Of a stretch of DNA of 64,000 bases, positions 53,389 to 60,694 are shown piece by piece (the stretch's first letter is position 1; every line of letters begins with the position of its first letter). A program made the translations under genes and the position numbers. The notes under the pieces are model-generated. The model ran no database searches, was not told the DNA's origin, and worked only from the letters and a program-made list of their open reading frames with translations. The stretch lies in assembly GCA_948562205.1 (NCBI GenBank), contig CAOYAN010000006.1, positions 1 to 64,000 on the forward strand. Direction: 5' to 3'. Source of the DNA: an uncultured Clostridia bacterium. Lineage in GTDB: Bacteria; Bacillota; Clostridia; TANB77; CAG-465.

Positions 53389-54393
53389 TTAAATTTGATT
53401 TAAATAAACCCAAGGATTTATAGCAACACCATTTACACGTACTTCAAAATGTAAATGAGGTCCAGTTGTATTTCCTGTATTTCCACTTAATGCTATTAAT
53501 TGACCAGCTACTACCTGCTCACCTGCAGATACACATAGTTGACTACAGTGTCCATAAATAGTTACAACACCATTTCCATGGTTTATTTTTACACAATTAC
53601 CATAACCTGATGCATCCCAACCTGAGTGAGTTACAGTTCCACCCATATATGCATATACATCTGTACCAACAGAAGCTTTTAAATCTACGCCATTATGACC
53701 ATAATATCCCCAATAGTCACAATTTATATATCTACTAACTGTAGGCCAAGCTCTTGTTCCTGATAAATCTGGAACTATTGGACCATTATAAACTGATGTA
53801 TTATATTTTTGTACTTTTGGTTGTTCAACAACTGGCTTTGGTATTTCAATTGGTTTATTTCTATCTACTATATCTTTTAATATAGCATCTGCTCTTTCAA
53901 TTGAAGTTGTTTCCCCAAGTTTTGATACTTTTTCCATTTTAACTTCTGCGTTTAGATCTTTTACTTCTGATTTTAGATTTTCTGCATATTTATTTGCATC
54001 ATCTTCAGTAGAAAAAGTCATTTTATTTTCTCCATCTACTGCTACATTATATATAGTAAATTCAGTTTTTATTTCAGCTCTTAAATTTGTATATATATTT
54101 TGTTCTGAAAGTAATGAATCCCTTATATAACTTGTTTCAAAAGTTGGTTCACTTTCTAAATATACTTTAACATTTGGATCAATGCTTTGTTTTTCAGCAA
54201 CTAAGTCATTATATACTTCATCAAATTGTTGTTCATTTAAGAAGTATCCTACAAACCTATCATTTATATAAGCTCTAAGTATTGGTTTATAGGTATTTAA
54301 TATTGTAATTACAACAGCACCAAAAATTAATGCAAGGGTTACTATTGTAAAGAATATAAATCTTAGCGTACTGAGCACACTTTTCTTTCCCAT
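53389..54393 (-). CDS. M23 family metallopeptidase
   Basis: 334 residues from ATG 54393; a GTG at 54408 is an alternative. One membrane helix (about 8-33), an external helical linker, a Pro-rich spacer (EIPKPVVEQPKVQKY) and a C-terminal LytM domain with zinc ligands in HNGVDLKA and HLHFEV, and GHCSQL. It cleaves or regulates cleavage of peptidoglycan stem cross-links outside the cell. All zinc ligands are present, so it is probably active. Two promoters precede it. Confidence 0.92.
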   Translation of the reverse strand: MGKKSVLSTLRFIFFTIVTLALIFGAVVITILNTYKPILRAYINDRFVGYFLNEQQFDEVYNDLVAEKQSIDPNVKVYLESEPTFETSYIRDSLLSEQNIYTNLRAEIKTEFTIYNVAVDGENKMTFSTEDDANKYAENLKSEVKDLNAEVKMEKVSKLGETTSIERADAILKDIVDRNKPIEIPKPVVEQPKVQKYNTSVYNGPIVPDLSGTRAWPTVSRYINCDYWGYYGHNGVDLKASVGTDVYAYMGGTVTHSGWDASGYGNCVKINHGNGVVTIYGHCSQLCVSAGEQVVAGQLIALSGNTGNTTGPHLHFEVRVNGVAINPWVYLNQI

Positions 54394-54434
54394 AATTAAA
54401 ATTTGCACCTTCCTTTTTTAGGTCATACATTTAT

Positions 54435-54463
54435 ATTATAACATCATATTGTTAAATTGTCAA
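54435..54463 (-). promoter_or_regulatory. M23 gene promoter P1
   Basis: On the minus strand TTGACA (54458-54463), 17-base spacer, TATAAT (54435-54440). Confidence 0.8.
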
Positions 54464-54509
54464 ATCATGACAAGTCTATGTAAAACTAGACTACTATTAA
54501 AGCAGGCTA

Positions 54510-54538
54510 ATTTTATCATATACAATATAATATGTCAA
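54510..54538 (-). promoter_or_regulatory. M23 gene promoter P2
   Basis: On the minus strand TTGACA (54533-54538), 17-base spacer, TAAAAT (54510-54515), 75 bases upstream of P1. Confidence 0.65.
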
Positions 54539-54696
54539 GACTGTGACATTTGTCTTACATTACCCCTATTCTACCATATATATTAGCATTTTTAACCTAC
54601 TAATTATACCATACTATAAGATATATTTTTTATCAATACTTTTATACCAAATATATCATTTTTTGTCTAATTTTATTAATACTTAATTCTTATTAC

Positions 54697-54725
54697 TTGT
54701 ACTTTTGCATAAATTATAGTATAAT
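54697..54725 (+). promoter_or_regulatory. promoter of NfeD-SPFH operon
   Basis: TTGTAC (54697-54702), 17-base spacer, TATAAT (54720-54725). The rest of the 54.4-54.77 kb gap holds only the divergent M23 promoters. Confidence 0.65.
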
Positions 54726-54775
54726 TATATTGTATAAATATATATTTTATCTTATAAAAGAAAGGAGGAATATAT

Positions 54776-55210
54776 ATGATACCTATTTGGGCAATATGGC
54801 TAATTATTAGTGGAGTTTTTCTACTCCTTGAAATATTTACAATTTCATTTTTACTTTTCTGGCCAGGTATTGGAGCATTTCTTGCTTTTCTTACAAGCCT
54901 TGTAACACCTAATATAGGAATTCAAATTGGTGTATTTACAATATCTACAATTATACTAATTTTGTTAACTAAACCTTTAACAAAGAAATTCTTTAAAACA
55001 AAAGATACATCAATGAACAATAATGCTATAATTGGTAAAAAAGGAACAGTAGTAAAAGCTATTAAAAATAGTGAAACAAAAGGTCAAGTAAAAGTTGATG
55101 GTGAGCTTTGGTCTGCTATAATATCAGATGAGGAAAAACCTGTAAAAGAAGGCGAATGTGTTATAGTAGAAAAAATTGAGGGTGTAAAATTAAAAGTAAA
55201 AAAAGCCTAA
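54776..55210 (+). CDS. NfeD family membrane protein
   Basis: 144 residues: two to three membrane helices (WAIWLIISGVFLLLEIFT and later) and a C-terminal OB fold (IGKKGTVVKAI, VKVDGELWSAI). NfeD proteins pair with SPFH proteins, which follows 31 bases downstream, in membrane microdomains. This is the short form without a ClpP-type protease. AGGAGG precedes the start. Confidence 0.92.
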   Translation: MIPIWAIWLIISGVFLLLEIFTISFLLFWPGIGAFLAFLTSLVTPNIGIQIGVFTISTIILILLTKPLTKKFFKTKDTSMNNNAIIGKKGTVVKAIKNSETKGQVKVDGELWSAIISDEEKPVKEGECVIVEKIEGVKLKVKKA

Positions 55211-55241
55211 ATAATCTGTTTTTATAAAGGAGGAAAAAAAC

Positions 55242-56177
55242 ATGATATATTTCTTTATTATTATTATCGTTTTAGGTCTTATCATTGCAGCTGCTTCAAT
55301 AAAAGTTGTTAGACAATCTGAAGTAAGAATAATTGAACGTTTTGGTAAATACAATTATACTGCAGAAGCAGGACTAAACTTTATTCTACCATTTGCAGAT
55401 AAAGTAAGAGCAGTTGTAAGCTTAAAACAACAAACAATGGATGTAACACCTCAAAGTGTTATAACAAAAGATAATGTAACTATAACAATTGATACTGTTG
55501 TATTCTATCAAATAATGGATCCAGTAAAAGCTGTATATGAAATTGAAAGTTTACAAAAAGGTATTGCATATATTGCAATTACTACAATTCGTGATATAGT
55601 TGGTAAAATGGACTTAGATGCAACATTTAGTTCAAGAGATGCAATAAATACACAATTAAGAGACATTCTTGATGAAGCAACAGATAAATGGGGATGTAAA
55701 GTTGATCGTGTTGAAATAAAAGATATTAAACCACCTGTAGACATTCGTGATGCAATGGAAAAACAAATGAATGCAGAAAGAAATAAAAGAGCAATTATAC
55801 TAGAGGCTGAAGGTAAACGTCAAGCAGATATTACACTTGCTGAAGGTAATAAACAAGCAACAATACTTAATGCAGAAGCAGAGCGTGAATCTAGTATTAG
55901 ACGTGCTCAAGGTATTAGAGAATCTAAAATACTAGAAGCTGAAGGTAATGCTGAAGCAATAAAAAAAGTTGCTGATGCAAAAGCTGAAGAAATTAAACTT
56001 GTATATTCTGCTATAATGGACACTAAACCTGATCAAAACTTAGTTGCTCTAAAATCTTTAGAAGCATTAGAGAAAATTTCTCAAGGAAGTGCAAACAAAG
56101 TGTTTATTCCTTTTGATGCAACAAAAGCAATGGGTGCTTTAGGAGCGGCAACAGAAATTTTAAAAGGTGACAAATAA
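55242..56177 (+). CDS. SPFH/stomatin-like protein (QmcA type)
   Basis: 311 residues. N-terminal membrane helix (2-20), SPFH domain starting VRQSEVRIIERFGKY, then an Ala/Glu-rich coiled coil (ILEAEGKRQADITLAEG) for oligomerisation. Forms a membrane-attached scaffold with NfeD. GGAGG precedes the start. Confidence 0.94.
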   Translation: MIYFFIIIIVLGLIIAAASIKVVRQSEVRIIERFGKYNYTAEAGLNFILPFADKVRAVVSLKQQTMDVTPQSVITKDNVTITIDTVVFYQIMDPVKAVYEIESLQKGIAYIAITTIRDIVGKMDLDATFSSRDAINTQLRDILDEATDKWGCKVDRVEIKDIKPPVDIRDAMEKQMNAERNKRAIILEAEGKRQADITLAEGNKQATILNAEAERESSIRRAQGIRESKILEAEGNAEAIKKVADAKAEEIKLVYSAIMDTKPDQNLVALKSLEALEKISQGSANKVFIPFDATKAMGALGAATEILKGDK

Positions 56178-56190
56178 ATATATCTATAAT

Positions 56191-56222
56191 AACAAATCAG
56201 ATTTATTCTGGTTTGTTTTTTT
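56191..56222 (+). terminator. terminator of NfeD-SPFH operon
   Basis: A 10-bp stem with one G-T pair (ACAAATCAGA with TCTGGTTTGT), followed by T7. Confidence 0.8.
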
Positions 56223-56245
56223 ATAAATTGTACCACAATAAGATA

Positions 56246-56281
56246 AAGAGAATAAGTAGAAAATTCTCTACTTATTCTCTT
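56246..56281. terminator. bidirectional terminator
   Basis: A perfect 15-bp stem (56246-56260 with 56267-56281), 6-base loop, just past the stop of the minus-strand P-loop gene. Confidence 0.75.
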
Positions 56282-56294
56282 TTATTAGTGTTTA

Positions 56295-57449
56295 TTAAAA
56301 CAAAATTTTATCTTCAGGTATAAAATCCTTAGATAAAGAATAGTTACTGTACTTAATATCTCCTGTAACATTTTTTACTTCTTCTATCCCAACTGGAAGT
56401 TTTGCACCTACATCTTCTCTACTTCCTCTAATTTCAAGAACTGCATATTTTTCCCAATTTGGATAAATATCTAAATTATAATAAGTATCTCCCTCAGAAA
56501 AATACCATCTATCCTTTATAATTGGGCGTCTTTCCATATCCATTTCAAGCATAAGAGCATCGTATATATCTTTACTAATACTCTTTTCTATATAATCGTT
56601 ATAATTTCCTATTGCTTTTTTAGTAAGATAATACACAAAATTATTTCCATCTCCCATCATTCTAATTCTTCTTTCTTCTTTACCATTAGATTTAAGATAA
56701 ACTTGAATGATGTTTCTTCTTTGAGCCTTTTTATTAAGAAGATACTCATAAGTTGGTTTTTTAATAATAATCTTTTCCTGATGTTGAGATGGAATAGGCT
56801 CACCTACACATGATAAAAAGACATGTAGGGCTTTTTGCTTTTTACCCTCAAAATCAGTTTCATTTCCAATATAGTAAATTTCATTATGACCAATATATGC
56901 ACTTTTAATTTTTTCATCGAGTGCAATAGCTACCTCACAAGTCTCGTCTTTAGAACGTGCGGGATTATCAGCTCTACTCTTCTCAAAAGCCTCTTTTGCC
57001 CCATTTGCAGCAGTAACCATATGAATTATAGCTCTATATCTAGATAAAATTTCAATTTCAGACTTATTTTCATCTCGAAGTATTGATTGCCATTCATCAT
57101 CACTCATATACGCTTTTGCATCAAGAAGACCCCTATCACAAATAACTACAAGTTTTCGATCACTATTTCTTTTCATAGTTCTATACAGTTCCTCTTTAAA
57201 ATACTGCATTTTAAAAAGAATTCTTTGAAATTCAATTGGATCAGTTATTCCATTAAAAGGCTTTACTCCAGATGTAATAATTTCTGTTGCACTTTCCTTA
57301 ATCCAAACTACATCATAATTTCTACAAAGAAGAGCTTCAGTAAATAAAAGTTCCAAACTTGATTTTCCAGCAACTGGACCACCAGTTAGTGCATAAATCG
57401 ATACATCATTACCTTTTCCAATTTCTTTCTCAAAAATACTTTTTGACAT
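56295..57449 (-). CDS. P-loop (AAA_28) and CYTH fusion protein
   Basis: 384 residues. The N-terminal NTPase/kinase-like half has Walker A GGPVAGKSS (about 19-27) and CDRGLLDAKAYM, as in the AAA_28 group that includes the NadR kinase part. The C-terminal half from about 225 is CYTH-like (triphosphate tunnel): EYLLNKKAQRRNIIQVYL, EERRIRMMG, YYNLDIYPNWEKYAVLEIRG. This TTD14-like pairing binds nucleotides and polyphosphates; the reaction is unknown. Single gene with a promoter near 57508-57535. Confidence 0.85.
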   Translation of the reverse strand: MSKSIFEKEIGKGNDVSIYALTGGPVAGKSSLELLFTEALLCRNYDVVWIKESATEIITSGVKPFNGITDPIEFQRILFKMQYFKEELYRTMKRNSDRKLVVICDRGLLDAKAYMSDDEWQSILRDENKSEIEILSRYRAIIHMVTAANGAKEAFEKSRADNPARSKDETCEVAIALDEKIKSAYIGHNEIYYIGNETDFEGKKQKALHVFLSCVGEPIPSQHQEKIIIKKPTYEYLLNKKAQRRNIIQVYLKSNGKEERRIRMMGDGNNFVYYLTKKAIGNYNDYIEKSISKDIYDALMLEMDMERRPIIKDRWYFSEGDTYYNLDIYPNWEKYAVLEIRGSREDVGAKLPVGIEEVKNVTGDIKYSNYSLSKDFIPEDKILF

Positions 57450-57507
57450 ATTATTCTCCTCTCGCTTTATTGATAGTTACAATAAATATACTTTAGTTAC
57501 CATAAGA

Positions 57508-57535
57508 ATTATATCATAAAATCTATAAAAATCAA
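57508..57535 (-). promoter_or_regulatory. promoter of P-loop/CYTH gene
   Basis: On the minus strand TTGATT (57530-57535), 16-base spacer, TATAAT (57508-57513). Confidence 0.6.
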
Positions 57536-57566
57536 AGTAAAATTTTTTATTAAAGGTTTTTTAAAC

Positions 57567-57608
57567 AAAAAACTCACCATATACTACATTTTTTTGCAAT
57601 ATATGATG
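57567..57608 (-). terminator. terminator of radical SAM-pnuC operon
   Basis: A 9-bp stem with one G-U pair (57575-57583 with 57600-57608) and a T6 tail on the minus strand, just after pnuC. Confidence 0.75.
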
Positions 57609-57639
57609 AAATTTTTCTATCTAATACATAATATATATA

Positions 57640-58338
57640 TCAATTTCTAATATACTCTACATTAGAACGTTCCCACTTTACTGTATTTAATAATGAATTT
57701 GCAGTATATATAACATACATAAACAATATTGATAAATTAGCATCACTAGTAGAATAATTTATAGCCCACATTACTATTGATAATATATTGGAAATGTTAA
57801 ATAAATACCATACTTCTTTTTTTCGTAATATTAAGCAAATATATGCACTTATACTTAATACAGTTGTTGTAGCATCCAAATAAGGTTGGGCATCTTTAAA
57901 AGCTACTAATATTGTTCCATATACTATAATAGAAAATATAACTAAAAATGTAAATATTATTCTTTCTTTTAAATTAAATGAAGAAATATTTGCAACTGTA
58001 GTATCTTTACTTGCCCTAAACCAAGTAATTAATCCTATAATACAACATGGACACGAATAAAATATATTTAACATGAAATCTCCATATAATCTATTTTGAT
58101 ATGATACTATTCCATAAATAAATGTATTTACTATACCAAACAAAAATGCTACTGATAATCTACAACCATTCAAAATTACATATATAACTCCCATTATAGA
58201 TGCTATAATAGCTAAAATACTATTGTTAGTATTTACTGATATAATTGTTATTCCAATAGTACACAAAATAAGCCATACTATATCAAATACTTTTAAAGAT
58301 TTTAGCTCTAATAATAATTTTTTTGTTATATTCATCAT
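57640..58338 (-). CDS. pnuC: nicotinamide riboside transporter PnuC
   Basis: 232 residues from ATG 58338 (GAGAGGA upstream). Seven membrane helices and the PnuC signatures GIVNTFIYGIVSYQNRLYGD, WYLFNISNILSIVMWAI and the C-terminal NTVKW. PnuC proteins admit vitamin B1, B2 or B3 nucleosides; this one looks like the NadR-linked nicotinamide riboside type, though thiamine (PnuT) or riboflavin (PnuX) uptake cannot be excluded. Third gene of the operon, 42 bases after the methyltransferase-like gene. Import is by facilitated diffusion and needs a trapping kinase. Confidence 0.9.
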   Translation of the reverse strand: MMNITKKLLLELKSLKVFDIVWLILCTIGITIISVNTNNSILAIIASIMGVIYVILNGCRLSVAFLFGIVNTFIYGIVSYQNRLYGDFMLNIFYSCPCCIIGLITWFRASKDTTVANISSFNLKERIIFTFLVIFSIIVYGTILVAFKDAQPYLDATTTVLSISAYICLILRKKEVWYLFNISNILSIVMWAINYSTSDANLSILFMYVIYTANSLLNTVKWERSNVEYIRN

Positions 58339-58380
58339 GCGTTTTATTCCTCTCATATATATTACTATCTATTCTTTAAA

Positions 58381-59157
58381 TTAATTAAAATTAGAATACT
58401 TATATTTTTCATATATAACTTCTAATTTCGTTAAAAATTCTTTTCCATAAAGTTCCTTTATTTTGCTAAAATACTTATCTTTAAAGTCTATAATATCAGA
58501 ATTCCATTTATGGCATAAACATAATAAAAGTCGATTTTCATCAATAGCATTATCGCTTAAAATTACACCACCAATTTCTGGAAATATAGTGTTTGGAAAC
58601 AATAAATTTCCATTTAGAGCAGATAATATCATTGCATTAGAAGAACTACTATTTAGATTTTCTTTATATAAGTTAGGATATCTACTTTCAATATTAATAT
58701 CATCTAAAACCAAAATTGTATCTTTTTTAACATTATTTTTCAAGCACAAAAGATCTAGTACTTCTCCAGGTATAAAATGAACTGTATCTAATATTACCAT
58801 GTCAAATATTCCAATATTATCAGTTACTTCAGGAATAAATTTACCAGTTAATAGTTTAAACTTAGTTAAATCCAAATAATCTTTTAATTCATAAACTTCA
58901 GATCCAATAGCAGGTTTACCATTTTTATAATTAGCAATTATTTCTGTATCTATGCTTACCAACTCGCAATTTATCCCTAGCTCTTTTATGCAATTCAAAT
59001 ATACAGAAGTAGAACCACCAGTTGATACACCTATTTCCAATATTCTTCTAGGTTTATATTTTTCAATTAAACTACAAATCCAAATTAAGTTATCATCTGA
59101 TAAAGATTTCTGACTTTTATGTTTTAGTCTATTTAATATATTAAGATAATTTGTCAT
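58381..59157 (-). CDS. class I SAM methyltransferase-like protein
   Basis: 258 residues. Rossmann-type motif I RRILEIGVSTGGSTSVYL near 37-54, LVSIDTE (motif II acid) and DMVILDTVHFIPGEVLDLL match Methyltransf_24/CmcI-type enzymes, which methylate hydroxyl groups on sugars or small molecules. An Asp/His pair (D in ILDT, H in VHF) could bind metal. It overlaps the radical SAM-Nudix gene by 17 bases, so the two are translationally coupled and probably act together. Substrate unknown. Confidence 0.82.
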   Translation of the reverse strand: MTNYLNILNRLKHKSQKSLSDDNLIWICSLIEKYKPRRILEIGVSTGGSTSVYLNCIKELGINCELVSIDTEIIANYKNGKPAIGSEVYELKDYLDLTKFKLLTGKFIPEVTDNIGIFDMVILDTVHFIPGEVLDLLCLKNNVKKDTILVLDDINIESRYPNLYKENLNSSSSNAMILSALNGNLLFPNTIFPEIGGVILSDNAIDENRLLLCLCHKWNSDIIDFKDKYFSKIKELYGKEFLTKLEVIYEKYKYSNFN

Positions 59158-60394
59158 ATTTACTCTCCTTGTATTTTAAATAAATATATTGTGTTAATAA
59201 ATAAGAATTACTTGATATATACTTTTCTAATTCTAAAGAGTCCATTTCAACTACATCTATATGTTCAAATTCATCTAAGCATTGTTCTCCTAATTCTTCA
59301 TTACAAGTTTCGCCAGAAAATATATAAACTTTACCTTTACTATTTCCAACATTTTGATAATATGAACCTAATAATTTAATATTGTCTCTTTTGATATTAT
59401 AACCTGTCTCTTCTTTTACTTCTCTTATCCATGCATCATAATGATCTTCTAAATAATCCTTACTTCCACCTGGAAATTCAGTGTTATATCTATTAATTCC
59501 ATATCTATATTGATTAACCATAACATATTTATTTGTAGATTTATTAAATAAAACTCCTATAACATAATCCCCTTGATCATAAATATAAATTTTATGTAAT
59601 TTTTTAGCAAGTGCATCATATTCTTCATAAGATCTAATATTTCCTATTGGTGATGAATATTCAACTTCTCCTCTTTCTTCTGTTTTATATTTATCAGTCC
59701 AAGATCTATCATAATCTCCATTAACATGACCATTAAAGGAAAATGGTTGCTTAAATTTTGGAAGTAATATATCATGTCTTTTTATAGTTACACCTCTATA
59801 TATGTCTGCTTCTATTTGTCCAAATAAACTTATTTTCTCATCATATTCTAACGTATTTAAGAAATCTGATATATCACATAATTCTTTTGGAAATCTTGGA
59901 GTAGGTTCAAGTGTTGCAAGACGTAAATGAAATTTGTCTTTATATTTTTCAATAAATTCATCTAAATCTTTTTTGTTATCTAATCTTCCTTTATACATTA
60001 ATGCTGATAGCGATATATCAGCTGTATAATCTTTTTGATCTGGTAATTCTTTTTGATTATAATATGAAATATTAATACTATCCAAATATTTATCACATTC
60101 TTTTAAAACATCAGGTTTTACATAATTTGTAGTTATAACTGTCTTAAATCCATATTCTTTACAAGTTTTACAAATCCATATTATATCAGGATGCAAAAGT
60201 GGCTCTCCACCTAAAATACAAACTTCTTTTATATTATTTTCTTTTGCAGTATTCATTATCTTTATAAAATTTTCTTTTGTGATATCTTTGCCAAATTTTC
60301 TATTTTCGTCAAAGCAAAATGGGCAATGTCTATTACATCTATTTGTAACCATAACATGAATAAACTCATTAGTTTTAATTTCTTTTCTAAACAT
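59141..60394 (-). CDS. radical SAM-Nudix fusion protein
   Basis: 417 residues from ATG 60394 (AAAGGAG upstream; the longer frame starts at 60412, inside that region). The N-terminal radical SAM domain (1-235) has C20-x3-C24-x2-C27 for the 4Fe-4S cluster and GGEP at 62-65. There is no SPASM-type Cys set. The C-terminal Nudix domain (270-395) has a complete Nudix box from G310 to Y332 (G310, E316, R324-E325, E328-E329, G331), preceded by VNQYRYGINRYNTEFPGG, which resembles ADP-ribose pyrophosphatases. I know no characterised enzyme with this fusion. Neighbours are a methyltransferase-like protein and PnuC. A role in a nicotinamide/ADP-ribose-related nucleotide is inference. Confidence 0.88.
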   Translation of the reverse strand: MFRKEIKTNEFIHVMVTNRCNRHCPFCFDENRKFGKDITKENFIKIMNTAKENNIKEVCILGGEPLLHPDIIWICKTCKEYGFKTVITTNYVKPDVLKECDKYLDSINISYYNQKELPDQKDYTADISLSALMYKGRLDNKKDLDEFIEKYKDKFHLRLATLEPTPRFPKELCDISDFLNTLEYDEKISLFGQIEADIYRGVTIKRHDILLPKFKQPFSFNGHVNGDYDRSWTDKYKTEERGEVEYSSPIGNIRSYEEYDALAKKLHKIYIYDQGDYVIGVLFNKSTNKYVMVNQYRYGINRYNTEFPGGSKDYLEDHYDAWIREVKEETGYNIKRDNIKLLGSYYQNVGNSKGKVYIFSGETCNEELGEQCLDEFEHIDVVEMDSLELEKYISSNSYLLTQYIYLKYKESKYDKLS

Positions 60395-60544
60395 AATATC
60401 TACTCCTTTCATGTTTAAGAAAAAAGATAGTTCCTATCCCCTATCTTTTTTTGTTTTACAACTTTAATTAGCAATTATTATTCTGATTTTTCTCTTATTT
60501 TACATTTTTTTGCTACTATTACTTTGTAAAGTTTTATTTTTGTT
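60395..60544 (-). promoter_or_regulatory. 5' leader with attenuator, possible riboswitch
   Basis: A transcript from the promoter at 60551-60579 has about 150 leader bases. A helix of TAGCAA/TTGCTA extended by TAAT/ATTA (60465-60474 with 60510-60521, 2-base bulge) is followed by an intrinsic terminator (60416-60451) that ends just before the ribosome binding site. This is the layout of transcription attenuation or riboswitch control. I do not recognise a named riboswitch class. Confidence 0.5.
60416..60451 (-). terminator. intrinsic terminator inside operon leader
   Basis: An 11-bp stem (60420-60430 with 60441-60451), 10-base loop, T6 on the minus strand. It lies between promoter and first gene, not after a gene. 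Confidence 0.75.
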
Positions 60545-60550
60545 ATTAAC

Positions 60551-60579
60551 ATTATATTAATAACAAGCGGTTTTGTCAA
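60551..60579 (-). promoter_or_regulatory. promoter of radical SAM-Nudix operon
   Basis: On the minus strand TTGACA (60574-60579), 17-base spacer, TATAAT (60551-60556). Confidence 0.85.
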
Positions 60580-60626
60580 TACTTTTTTGTCAAAATATGA
60601 TATTTTCCACTAAAATTCATACTTTA

Positions 60627-60663
60627 TTAAAAAAATAAGCCTTATTTAGTTTTAAGACTTATT
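60627..60663 (-). terminator. dnaE terminator
   Basis: An 11-bp stem with one G-U pair (60634-60644 with 60653-60663), 8-base loop, followed by T7 on the minus strand. Confidence 0.8.
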
Positions 60664-60694
60664 AATAATTTTTACTATATTATACTTAAAATTT

